From NCBI GenBank assembly GCA_002423465.1, contig DIWG01000061.1, positions 1 through 15,734 of the forward strand: a stretch of DNA of 15,734 bases, written 5' to 3'. The DNA is from Syntrophaceae bacterium UBA6112. Lineage in GTDB: Bacteria > Desulfobacterota > Syntrophia > Syntrophales > UBA5619. Positions within the stretch are counted from its first letter, which is position 1; every line of letters starts with the position of its first letter. The notes under the pieces were generated by a model. That model was not told the DNA's origin. It saw nothing but the letters and a program-made list of their open reading frames with translations, and made no database searches. This document shows, piece after piece, positions 1-6,362 of this stretch. A program made the translations under genes and the position numbers.

Positions 1-194
1 TTGTCAGCAGCCTTCTTGTCGGCAACGGCCTTCTTGTCATCAGCCTTCTTGTCGGCAACGGCCTTTTTGTCATCAGCCTTCTTCTCAGCCACTGCTGCGG
101 GGGCGGCCGGGGCGGCTTCCTTCGCGGGGGCTGCGATTGCGGACGTGCAGAACAGGAATACCAATGCGATTGCCCAAACCATAACTTTCTTCAT
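1..194 (-). CDS. Secreted Lys/Ala/Asp-repeat protein, 3' end cut off by window edge
   Basis: The first 64 residues are visible; the gene continues past position 1. The start is ATG at 194-192, preceded by a strong Shine-Dalgarno AGAGGAGGTA at 210-201. Residues 1-21 form a Sec signal peptide (MKK, then a hydrophobic stretch to Leu-Phe-Cys-Thr-Ser) with likely cleavage after Ala-Ile-Ala. The mature part starts with an Ala/Pro segment and then repeats the 11-residue unit KADDKKAVADK, so it is strongly charged, low in complexity and probably helical or disordered in the periplasm. No catalytic domain is visible. It lies 128 bp downstream of another small secreted protein on the same strand. I do not recognise a named family; an envelope or cell-wall-associated structural role would be a guess. 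An ORF on the opposite strand here is only a shadow of the repeats. Confidence 0.75.
   Translation of the reverse strand, partial: MKKVMVWAIALVFLFCTSAIAAPAKEAAPAAPAAVAEKKADDKKAVADKKADDKKAVADKKAAD
10..75 (-). repeat. 33-bp in-frame tandem repeat
   Basis: Two adjacent 33-bp units (10-42 and 43-75) differ at one base, with partial units on both sides (1-9 and from 76). Each encodes the 11-residue unit KADDKKAVADK. Near-identity suggests recent slippage expansion, so copy number may vary between strains. The array continues past the window edge. Confidence 0.8.
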
Positions 195-239
195 CTTCAC
201 TACCTCCTCTTTTTCATTTTTTATCAGTTCCCTTCCGAT

Positions 240-256
240 CCGCCGCCCATCGGCGG
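240..256. other. GC-rich hairpin in the leader of the repeat-protein gene
   Basis: CCGCCG and CGGCGG flank the five-base loop CCCAT, a perfect 6-bp GC stem. It lies 30 bp upstream of the Shine-Dalgarno of the minus-strand repeat-protein gene and 67 bp past the stop of the preceding gene. There is no T-tract on either side, so I do not call it an intrinsic terminator. It may be a leader structure or chance. Confidence 0.3.
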
Positions 257-322
257 TCTCGGGAATCTGCTCAACATTGCCTTCACCATTGTCATGAAGG
301 CTCAAAACTTTTAGCACTGAAA

Positions 323-823
323 CTACTTCGTGACCGGCGGCACCGGAGGGGCGACCGGTTTGATCTCCTTCGGGAGATCTTTTCTGACAGCTTTCTTGAC
401 CGCGGTCTTCTGCGCCGGCGCCACCCGGATCAGGACGTTCCGGCCATCCTTTTCCATATAGCTGACCTTAATTTGATTGCCGACCGCGATAGCGGAGAAT
501 GGTTTTTCCAGAATGAACTCCATCATTTCCGCTTTTCCTTTTAATGTCCGCTCGATTTTCAGAACCGCTTCGGAAACCTCCAGCACCTTTCCGACGGCGC
601 TCATCTCCGGAATCCGGGGAGGAATGGGCGGGGCGGTCGGGGGCTTCTCCGCGGCAAATGCCGGCGTAAAACCAATACAGATAAGAACAGCCGCCAAGAT
701 GAAGCCCATTGCCCAAAGGCTTCGGCTTTCCGGCAAGAAAAAGGTCTGCTGTTTATTGCACCGCTGATCCCCCTCTGCAAGGCAGGGCCTGCGGGCTGCG
801 CTCCCGGTCAAGAAACGTTTCAT
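323..823 (-). CDS. Small secreted protein with a beta-rich core and Pro-rich tail, function unknown
   Basis: The protein has 166 residues from ATG at 823-821, preceded by AGGAAAGG at 7-bp spacing. The frame is open up to 1063, but a sigma-54 promoter at 886-870 puts the transcript start near 859, so the longer reading is unlikely. The hydrophobic export segment is internal (about residues 39-57, ending PAFA, then AEK), which gives an unusually long basic N-region. A later ATG at 709 would give a conventional signal peptide but lacks a clear ribosome site. Residues about 78-135 (from VGKVLEV to VSYMEKDGRN) alternate like a small beta-barrel or OB-type fold. The tail is Lys/Pro-rich (from APAQK to the terminal VPPVTK). 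I do not recognise a named family. Export is well supported; function is unknown. Confidence 0.7.
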   Translation of the reverse strand: MKRFLTGSAARRPCLAEGDQRCNKQQTFFLPESRSLWAMGFILAAVLICIGFTPAFAAEKPPTAPPIPPRIPEMSAVGKVLEVSEAVLKIERTLKGKAEMMEFILEKPFSAIAVGNQIKVSYMEKDGRNVLIRVAPAQKTAVKKAVRKDLPKEIKPVAPPVPPVTK

Positions 824-869
824 CCGACAACCTTTCCTTCCGCCCGGTGTTCCCGGACGCCGCCTTATG

Positions 870-886
870 AGCAATGTATGTGCCAA
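870..886 (-). promoter_or_regulatory. Sigma-54 (RpoN) -24/-12 promoter
   Basis: The minus strand reads TTGGCAC-ATACA-TTGCT. This matches the sigma-54 consensus TTGGCACG-N4-TTGCW with the exact GG-N10-GC spacing (GG at 884-883, GC at 872-871). Transcription would start near 859, leaving a short leader to the ribosome site and ATG at 823 of the small secreted protein. Sigma-54 promoters require an enhancer-binding ATPase, which fits the dyad at 992-1010. The rest of 824-1121 contains no gene that I can support. Confidence 0.65.
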
Positions 887-991
887 TGGTGAAGAAACAG
901 CCGTAAGGGGATAAAACGATGTAAAATCGGCGCGAATCGGCTTTGGACTCATGGCGCCTTTTCGTGCCTTCGCGGGAGTATTGTTGAAATC

Positions 992-1010
992 TTCCCCAAC
1001 GGCTGGGGAA
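992..1010. promoter_or_regulatory. 19-bp dyad, candidate enhancer-binding-protein site
   Basis: TTCCCCA-ACGGC-TGGGGAA is a perfect 7-bp inverted repeat with a 5-bp centre. Its centre (1001) lies about 140 bp upstream of the predicted sigma-54 start near 859, the usual place for the upstream activator site of a bacterial enhancer-binding protein. As RNA it would also form a hairpin, but no T-tract follows on the minus strand, so a terminator for the lipid-kinase gene is less likely. The binding protein is not in this window. Confidence 0.4.
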
Positions 1011-1097
1011 TTATTCATCAGATGTCTCGGGAATTTGGGGGGAGCGTGCCGTGCCGCCTCCACGGTCCGGCAGGAGGGATGGATGGTGAAAGGAAGC

Positions 1098-1127
1098 GCC
1101 TGAAAGCGGTTTTCCCGTGTGTCAGGC
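1098..1127 (-). terminator. Possible weak terminator at the end of the lipid-kinase gene
   Basis: GCCTGA and TCAGGC (1098-1103 and 1122-1127) are inverted repeats. Within them CGG-GAAAA-CCG can form an inner stem. The structure includes the last codon and stop of the lipid-kinase gene. The minus strand continues CGCTTCCTTTC, only moderately pyrimidine-rich, so termination is uncertain. Confidence 0.3.
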
Positions 1128-2054
1128 TTTCATGATCATGTTCAACGCCCGTGGGACGATTTCCAATTCGGCCGGCAGGGTACCCGGCTGCTCCCCGTCG
1201 ATATCGAGGAGGACCCGCTGGTTTGAATGTGCGGACACCCTCATTCCCGTCGTCATGGAAACCTGGCGGATTTTTTTGATCTTTCCGGTGTAGAGTTTGG
1301 GAAGATGCCAGAAGACCAGCGGGAGAACCATGGCCCCGATCACGGTGACATGAAAGAGGCCGTCGTCGGTCACGGCGTCCGGGGCAACCAGCATCCCGCC
1401 CCCATGATAGCGTCCGTTGGCGACGGCGATGTTGAAAACGTCGACCGTCCGTTCCTCCAGATCATCCACCTTGAGGCGGATCCGCTTTTTCTCATAGGTA
1501 AACAGGGAAACCAGTGTAGCCCAAATGAAGGTGATGAACGGCCCACAGGCTTTGCTTGTCCGGTTGACCCGGTCGACCACCTCTCCGCCGAGACCGAAAC
1601 TTGCGATATTGTGGAAGTATCTTATGCCGGCGCCGCCCTGGTGGTCCCGGAAGCGGATGCGTCCGAGATCGATCGTCCGGATGTATCCTTCCCGGATGGT
1701 CCGAAGGGAGGCCTCGATCCCGGACGGGATGGGCATGGTCCGGCAGAAGTCGCAGCCGGTGCCGTTGGGGAGGAAGCCGAGGACCGCACCCTTGCGGATG
1801 GGGCCGTTTTCGTCAAAGAAGCCGTTGACCACCTCGTTGAGCGTTCCATCGCCGCCCACGCAGATGATCCGGTCGATGCCCCGCAGGAGGTTTTCCCGGG
1901 TGATCCGGGTGGCGTCGCTCGGTCCTTCGGTCAGGCGGGTTTCGAAAGGGCCGAGAAGTTCCCCGGCCAGTTTGCCGATCCGGGGCCACTCCTTGCCCGT
2001 CGCTCCGTTCCCCGCATTGGGATTCACCACAAAGACGGTTTTTCCGGAATACAA
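1122..2054 (-). CDS. YegS/BmrU-type lipid (diacylglycerol) kinase family protein
   Basis: The protein has 310 residues, the normal length for the DAGK_cat family, which phosphorylates diacylglycerol or related lipids at the inner membrane with ATP. Motifs, numbered from an in-frame GTG two codons earlier: nucleotide-binding NPNAGNG at 13-19, catalytic GGDGTLNEVVNG at 69-80, LPNGTGCDFCR at 97-107, NIASFGLGGEVV at 151-162, NGRYHGGGM at 215-223 followed by the DDGLF motif, and DIDGE at 287-291 near the C-terminus. I chose TTG at 2054 because the Shine-Dalgarno GGGAGGTGA (2065-2057) overlaps the GTG at 2060 but sits 5 bp before the TTG. GTGCDFCR replaces the usual GTANDFAR, a mild variation next to the active site. 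The gene is divergent from the DUF116 gene. The exact lipid substrate cannot be read from sequence. Confidence 0.9.
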   Translation of the reverse strand: MYSGKTVFVVNPNAGNGATGKEWPRIGKLAGELLGPFETRLTEGPSDATRITRENLLRGIDRIICVGGDGTLNEVVNGFFDENGPIRKGAVLGFLPNGTGCDFCRTMPIPSGIEASLRTIREGYIRTIDLGRIRFRDHQGGAGIRYFHNIASFGLGGEVVDRVNRTSKACGPFITFIWATLVSLFTYEKKRIRLKVDDLEERTVDVFNIAVANGRYHGGGMLVAPDAVTDDGLFHVTVIGAMVLPLVFWHLPKLYTGKIKKIRQVSMTTGMRVSAHSNQRVLLDIDGEQPGTLPAELEIVPRALNMIMKA

Positions 2055-2110
2055 GTTCACCTCCCGCGCCCATGGCAGATTGTGAGGAATGGTTTTGTAA
2101 ATGCGGTGGG

Positions 2111-2119
2111 ACTATAGCA
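2111..2119 (-). promoter_or_regulatory. Extended -10 promoter for the lipid-kinase gene
   Basis: The minus strand reads TGC-TATAGT, an extended -10 element (TGN plus a 5/6 match to TATAAT), about 50 bp upstream of the kinase start. No good -35 box is visible 17 bp upstream, which an extended -10 can tolerate. The divergent DUF116 gene has no equally clear promoter in 2055-2249. Confidence 0.4.
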
Positions 2120-2249
2120 CAGAACTTTCGATTGTGGTAGCCGAAAAGGCGTAAAAGAATTGCTTTCCCGCCCTCTTTTTGGTATCCGTCTACAACACGC
2201 GGGGAGGTGCCGGGGGCTTTTCATCGCCGGGAGAACAGAGGGATCAAAG

Positions 2250-2858
2250 ATGGGTTCCATGACACGGGATTGCAGCAGGCTTAAATTCGTCTTTGCCTTT
2301 TTCTTTTTCCCGATGCGTTCCCTGCTGGGGCGGATCGGTCTGCATTACGATATCTCCGGTATCGCCAACGCCTACTATCGGAGGGCTTTCGACCGGATCC
2401 CCGCGGCCGACAAGGCGGTCATCCTGCCCCACTGCTTGATCGGGGAGAAGTGCAAGGCCCATTTTTCCAAGGAAGATGGGGTTCTCTGCGTGAACTGCAA
2501 GCAATGCCGCTGCGGGGAGATCCGGATTCTCTGCCGGGAAATGGGGTGGCAGTTTTACATCTCCCCCAGTCAGAACTTTACGAAAAGACTCGTTCAGCGG
2601 AAGAGGATCCGCGCCGCAATCGGCGCCGCCTGTGAGGCCGAGATCGAGAAGGGAATCCGTTCGACGCCGATTACCTTCCGCGGGGTGCGTCTCCAAGAGC
2701 GGAAGGTGATCCCGCAGGCGATCCTGACGGACCGCTGCGATTGCCTGAACAATGATGTCGACTGGGAGCGGCTTCGGCGGATGATCGGGAACGAGACGGG
2801 AGGCGCCGCCGCCGGCCGCTTGCCGGATCTTCCGCTTCCGCAAGGCGATGAAGCGTGA
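2250..2858 (+). CDS. DUF116 family protein, cysteine-rich
   Basis: The protein has 202 residues. ATG at 2250 has a GAGGG ribosome site 7-8 bp upstream; the frame is open further upstream but without a good start. A short hydrophobic stretch (residues 12-22) may touch the membrane, followed by the DUF116 core. Eleven cysteines are present, many in a pattern that could hold a metal or Fe-S cluster: C62, C68, then C80-x2-C83-x2-C86-x-C88-G, C95, and the pair C163/C165. DUF116 has no established biochemical role that I can state. The gene overlaps the flavoprotein gene by 4 bp (GTGA), so the two are probably translationally coupled. Family assignment is from overall pattern recognition of the Cys-rich core and C-terminal DRCDCLNN segment. 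Confidence 0.8.
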   Translation: MGSMTRDCSRLKFVFAFFFFPMRSLLGRIGLHYDISGIANAYYRRAFDRIPAADKAVILPHCLIGEKCKAHFSKEDGVLCVNCKQCRCGEIRILCREMGWQFYISPSQNFTKRLVQRKRIRAAIGAACEAEIEKGIRSTPITFRGVRLQERKVIPQAILTDRCDCLNNDVDWERLRRMIGNETGGAAAGRLPDLPLPQGDEA

Positions 2859-4237
2859 GGGGGATGATGACCGACGGACCGCGTTTTTCCCCTTCCGAAT
2901 CCGTCAATCCGGGAACGGACTCCGGCCGCGTGATCGTCGTCGGCGCGGGCGCCGGCGGAATGATGGCCGCCGGGCGGGCGGCGGAAATGGGCGCAAAGGT
3001 TCTCCTCCTCGAAAAGACGGACGGTCCGGGAAAGAAGATCCTCGTCAGCGGAAAGAGCCGCTGCAACCTGACGAATGCATGCGACCGCGAAAATTTCCTC
3101 TCCATGTACGGTCCGAACGGCCGCTTTCTCCACGGCGCCTTCCATCGCTTCTTCCGGGAGGACCTCATCGCCTTTTTGAAGCGGTACGGCGTGGAGACGA
3201 AGATCGAACGCGGCGGGCGGGTCTTTCCCGTTTCCAATGATGCGGCGGACGTCGTTGCGGCCTTCCGGCGTTATCTGAAGGATTATGGCGTGAAGATCCG
3301 CACCGGCGTCCCCGTGACCGGAATCGCCGTCCGCGCCGGCAGCGTCGAAGGTGTCCGGACGGCGCAGGGGATCATTCCCGCACGGGCGGTCATCCTGGCG
3401 ACCGGCGGCGCCACCTGGCCCGCGACCGGTTCGACCGGCGACGGCTACCGGATGGCGGCGGCGCTCGGCCACACCGTAACGAAGCTCCGGCCCGCCCTCG
3501 TTCCACTGGTCGTCATGGAGATCGAGCGGGCGAAGTCGATGCAGGGGGTGAGCCTCAGGAACGTCCGGCTCACGGCCTTCCGCGGTCCGGCGGAGGGGAT
3601 CGATCCCGCCCTGATCCCCGCGGAGGATGTCGGCCGGGGGCTGGAGCGGCGGCGGAAGAAGAGCCCGGTCATCGAGAGCCGGATGGGGGAGATGCTCTTC
3701 ACCCACTTCGGGATCGGCGGTCCGATCACTTTGCTGATGAGCCTTTCCGTTGTGGAGGCGCTTGAGGAAGGTCCGGTCGGCGTCGTGATCGATCTGAAAC
3801 CGGCCCTTGCTGCGGAAACGCTCCACGCCCGCCTCCAGCGGGATTTCGATCGGTTCGGCAAACGGGGCTTCCGCAGCCTCCTGGCGGGCCTCCTTCCCCA
3901 CAAGATGGTCGAACCTTTTATCGAAATGACCGGCGTCCCCGCGGACCGGCCGGGCCATCAGATCAGCGCCGGGGAGCGGGAGAGACTCCTCGGTTTCCTG
4001 AAGGCCCTTCGGTTCAACATTCGGGGGCCCCTTCCGATGACTGCGGCGATCGTAACGGCGGGCGGGGTTTCGCTCAAGGAGATCGATCCCAAAACGATGG
4101 CCTCGCGCCTTGTTCCGGGACTCTTCTTCTGCGGAGAGGTGATGGACCTCGATGCCGACACGGGAGGCTACAACCTCCAGGCGGCCTTCTCCACCGGCCA
4201 TGTCGCCGGCGAAGAGGCCGCGACCGCTCTTTTATGA
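2855..4237 (+). CDS. BaiN/HI0933-family NAD(P)/FAD-dependent oxidoreductase
   Basis: The protein has 460 residues, a little longer than is usual for the family because of a 24-residue N-terminal extension. The FAD-binding Rossmann motif is VVGAGAGGMMAAG (28-40), followed by the family signature KKILVSGKSRCNLTNA, then RVFPVSNDAADVV, ATGGATWPATGSTGDGY, LFTHFGIGGPITL, and the C-terminal GGV-FCGEVMD-DTGGYNLQAAF-TG block that closes over FAD. The family is flavin-dependent and includes BaiN-type bile-acid reductases, but most members have unknown substrates. The listed start is GTG at 2855, overlapping the DUF116 stop as GTGA. ATG at 2864 or 2867 are alternatives, with GAGGGGG immediately upstream. 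The acyl-CoA ligase gene follows 77 bp later, so a lipid-related substrate is possible but unproven. A long antisense ORF here is a GC-driven shadow. Confidence 0.9.
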   Translation: MRGMMTDGPRFSPSESVNPGTDSGRVIVVGAGAGGMMAAGRAAEMGAKVLLLEKTDGPGKKILVSGKSRCNLTNACDRENFLSMYGPNGRFLHGAFHRFFREDLIAFLKRYGVETKIERGGRVFPVSNDAADVVAAFRRYLKDYGVKIRTGVPVTGIAVRAGSVEGVRTAQGIIPARAVILATGGATWPATGSTGDGYRMAAALGHTVTKLRPALVPLVVMEIERAKSMQGVSLRNVRLTAFRGPAEGIDPALIPAEDVGRGLERRRKKSPVIESRMGEMLFTHFGIGGPITLLMSLSVVEALEEGPVGVVIDLKPALAAETLHARLQRDFDRFGKRGFRSLLAGLLPHKMVEPFIEMTGVPADRPGHQISAGERERLLGFLKALRFNIRGPLPMTAAIVTAGGVSLKEIDPKTMASRLVPGLFFCGEVMDLDADTGGYNLQAAFSTGHVAGEEAATALL

Positions 4238-4314
4238 CATCATCACAGCAGCTTCAAGTTCATGCGGCATCTGGATTTTGCGACAACACGATTTCTTGCG
4301 GAGGAGGAACGACC

Positions 4315-6105
4315 ATGGAAAAACTGGACAAGCCGGACAATCTCGTTGAATTTCTGGAAAGCAGTGTGGCGAAACATCCCGACCGACCGATATTCGGGAC
4401 AAAAAACCCTCAGGGTGTTTACGAATGGCTGACCTACCGTCAGATCGGCCGGAGGGTGGACGATCTGCGGGGCGCTCTGGCCGGTCTGGGAATCGGCCGG
4501 GGCGATGCCGTGGGAATCATCGCCAACAACCGGACGGAGTGGGCAATCGCCGCCTATGCGACCTACGGCCTGGGCGGCCGTTTTGTCCCGATGTACGAGG
4601 CGGAACTCACCAAGATCTGGCAGTACATTGTGACCGACAGTGCCGTGAAGGTTCTGTTCGTCTCCAAACCGGAGATCCTGGAGAAGGTGAAGGATTTTCC
4701 GGAGAAGATCCCGACCTTGAAAAAGATGATCCTCATCGAAGGTCAAGGCCAGGACAGCATGGCGGCCCTGGAGACTGCGGGCCGTGAGCGCCCGGTCAAG
4801 GCCATCCGTCCCGATACCGACGAGATTGCCGTTCTGATCTACACCTCGGGCACCACCGGCGAACCCAAAGGGGTCCTCCTCTCCCACGGCAACTGCACGA
4901 GCAATTCCATGGCCGGGGTGAGCATGTATCCGGAGCTGAACGAACAGGGCGTCAGTCTCTCCATCCTCCCCTGGGCCCACTCCTACGGCATGACGGCGGA
5001 ACTCAACGCCATGGTCTATCTTGGCGGATCCATCGGCTTCATCGAAAGCGTCAAGACGGTCGTCCAGGATATGGCCCTGGTCCGCCCCACCTGGCTGATC
5101 GCGGTTCCCCGCGTCTTCAACCGGATCTACAACGGCCTCTGGGAGAAGCTGAACGAACAGGGCGGCCTGGCCCGGAAGCTCTTTGTGATGGGGATCGAGG
5201 CGGGGAAAAAGCGGCGGGAACCGGCGGCGTCCGGCCGGAGCGATTTTATCAATGATTTGAAATTCAAGCTGGCCGATAAGATCGTCTTTGCGAAGATCCG
5301 CCAGAAGATGGGCGGACGTCTCATGGGGGCGATGAGCGGCAGCGCCGCGATGAATGTGGACATCGCCCATTTCTTCTTCGACGTCGGCATCCCGATTTAC
5401 GACTGCTACGGCATGACCGAGACCTCGCCCGCGATCGCCATGAACGGCTCCCTCGCCTATCGCCTGGGCAGCGTCGGGCGGGCGATCGACAAGGTGCGGA
5501 TCGTCATCGATTCCTCGGTCGTCGAGGAGGGGGCGAAGGACGGGGAGATTGTCGTCTACGGACCGAATGTCATGAAGGGGTACCACAACAAGCCCGAGAA
5601 GACCCGCGAGGTGATGACGCCGGACGGCGGCGTGCGGACGGGGGACCGGGGGCGCCTCGACGCCGACGGCTATCTCTACATCACCGGCCGGATCAAGGAG
5701 CAGTTCAAGCTGGAGAACGGCAAGTTCGTATTCCCTTCTGCGCTGGAGGAGGATATCTCCCTGGTGCCCTGGGTCCAGAACGTCCTGATCTATGGGGAGA
5801 ACCGGCCGTTCACGATTTGCCTGGTCGTTCCCGATTTCCTGATGGTGGAGCGGTATGCGGAGAAACACGGGATCTCCGGCGATATTCGCCAACTTGTGGG
5901 GAACGTGGAGATCCAGGCGATGATTACCGGCGAGATCCAGAAGGTTCTCCAAGGGCGGTATGGCGGCTATGAGATCCCGAAGAAGTTTATCTACCTGATG
6001 GAGGGGTTCACGGCGGAAAACGGGATGTTGACCCAGACGATGAAGCTGAAGCGGCGGGTGGTTCTGGAGAAGTTCAAGGACCGGATCGATGCCCTCTACG
6101 CCTGA
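4315..6105 (+). CDS. Long-chain acyl-CoA synthetase (AMP-forming)
   Basis: The protein has 596 residues of the adenylate-forming (ANL) superfamily, long-chain fatty-acid-CoA ligase branch. It activates a carboxylic acid to acyl-AMP and then to acyl-CoA. Motifs: P-loop AVLIYTSGTTGEPKG at 172-186, YGMTETSP at 365-372, TGD at 442-444, then the hinge and C-domain GRIKEQFKLENGKF, and LTQTMKLKRR from 572 supplying the C-terminal lysines. GKF-FP after the hinge is typical of the long-chain branch. ATG at 4315 follows GAGGAGG (4301-4307) with good spacing; the in-frame ATG at 4234 overlaps the flavoprotein stop region and has no comparable site. No transmembrane segment is obvious. It is the last gene of the DUF116-flavoprotein-ligase unit. 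Chain length and direction (synthesis or degradation) cannot be read from sequence. Confidence 0.9.
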   Translation: MEKLDKPDNLVEFLESSVAKHPDRPIFGTKNPQGVYEWLTYRQIGRRVDDLRGALAGLGIGRGDAVGIIANNRTEWAIAAYATYGLGGRFVPMYEAELTKIWQYIVTDSAVKVLFVSKPEILEKVKDFPEKIPTLKKMILIEGQGQDSMAALETAGRERPVKAIRPDTDEIAVLIYTSGTTGEPKGVLLSHGNCTSNSMAGVSMYPELNEQGVSLSILPWAHSYGMTAELNAMVYLGGSIGFIESVKTVVQDMALVRPTWLIAVPRVFNRIYNGLWEKLNEQGGLARKLFVMGIEAGKKRREPAASGRSDFINDLKFKLADKIVFAKIRQKMGGRLMGAMSGSAAMNVDIAHFFFDVGIPIYDCYGMTETSPAIAMNGSLAYRLGSVGRAIDKVRIVIDSSVVEEGAKDGEIVVYGPNVMKGYHNKPEKTREVMTPDGGVRTGDRGRLDADGYLYITGRIKEQFKLENGKFVFPSALEEDISLVPWVQNVLIYGENRPFTICLVVPDFLMVERYAEKHGISGDIRQLVGNVEIQAMITGEIQKVLQGRYGGYEIPKKFIYLMEGFTAENGMLTQTMKLKRRVVLEKFKDRIDALYA

Positions 6106-6131
6106 GGGAGACGGTTGCCGCTTTCGTCCGG

Positions 6132-6147
6132 TCCTGAAAAACCAGGA
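6132..6147 (+). terminator. Weak hairpin after the acyl-CoA ligase gene
   Basis: TCCTG-AAAAAC-CAGGA is a perfect 5-bp stem 27 bp after the ligase stop. The following sequence is AT-rich (GAATTTAAAAGTCCTTTATTT) but not a clean T-tract, so this is a weak terminator candidate at best. Confidence 0.25.
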
Positions 6148-6170
6148 GGAATTTAAAAGTCCTTTATTTA

Positions 6171-6199
6171 TTGACTTTTTCCCGATTTTTGTGTCTAAG
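6171..6199 (+). promoter_or_regulatory. Sigma-70-type promoter for the restriction-modification gene
   Basis: TTGACT (6171-6176, 5/6) and TCTAAG (6194-6199, 4/6) are separated by exactly 17 bp and lie in a locally AT-rich segment within otherwise GC-rich DNA. The predicted start near 6206 gives a leader of about 155 nt before the ATG at 6363. Confidence 0.4.
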
Positions 6200-6226
6200 T
6201 CACCGACGTGCAAAGGATCATGCGGG

Positions 6227-6247
6227 GCTCTTCCGGCCGCCAAGAGC
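6227..6247 (+). other. Hairpin in the restriction-modification gene leader
   Basis: GCTCTT (6227-6232) and AAGAGC (6242-6247) form a perfect 6-bp stem around a 9-base loop. It can be extended by GGG/CCC with one bulged base. It lies just downstream of the predicted start and could be an operator dyad or a leader RNA structure. No separate controller (C-protein) gene is visible next to it. Confidence 0.35.
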
Positions 6248-6362
6248 GCCCGAACCTTTGTGCCTCTGGATAAGGCGGTGGACGTCACAAACATGGCCTC
6301 CGGTTTTACGGCGCGAGGAAGCAACTGTTCCCGACGACAGGAAATGAATGGAGGGTTCCATC

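Noticed and set aside
10..75. CRISPR-like array at the left end
   Set aside because: The repeats are contiguous, without spacers, and in frame with the secreted repeat protein.
824..1063. N-terminal extension of the small secreted protein to 1063
   Set aside because: The extension would precede the sigma-54 start near 859 and the ribosome site before 823, and it places the export segment more than 110 residues inside.
1227..2117. A 296-codon plus-strand frame opposite the lipid kinase
   Set aside because: The kinase motifs are unambiguous on the minus strand; this frame is Asp/Gly/His-rich shadow.
2594..4201. A 535-codon open frame antisense to the flavoprotein
   Set aside because: Arg/Pro/Gly-rich composition, no ribosome site, no recognisable motif; shadow of the real gene.
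4243..6324. A 693-codon open frame antisense to the acyl-CoA synthetase
   Set aside because: It is His/Asp/Leu-rich with no domain, lies fully opposite a clear enzyme, and arises from GC-rich codon bias on the coding strand.
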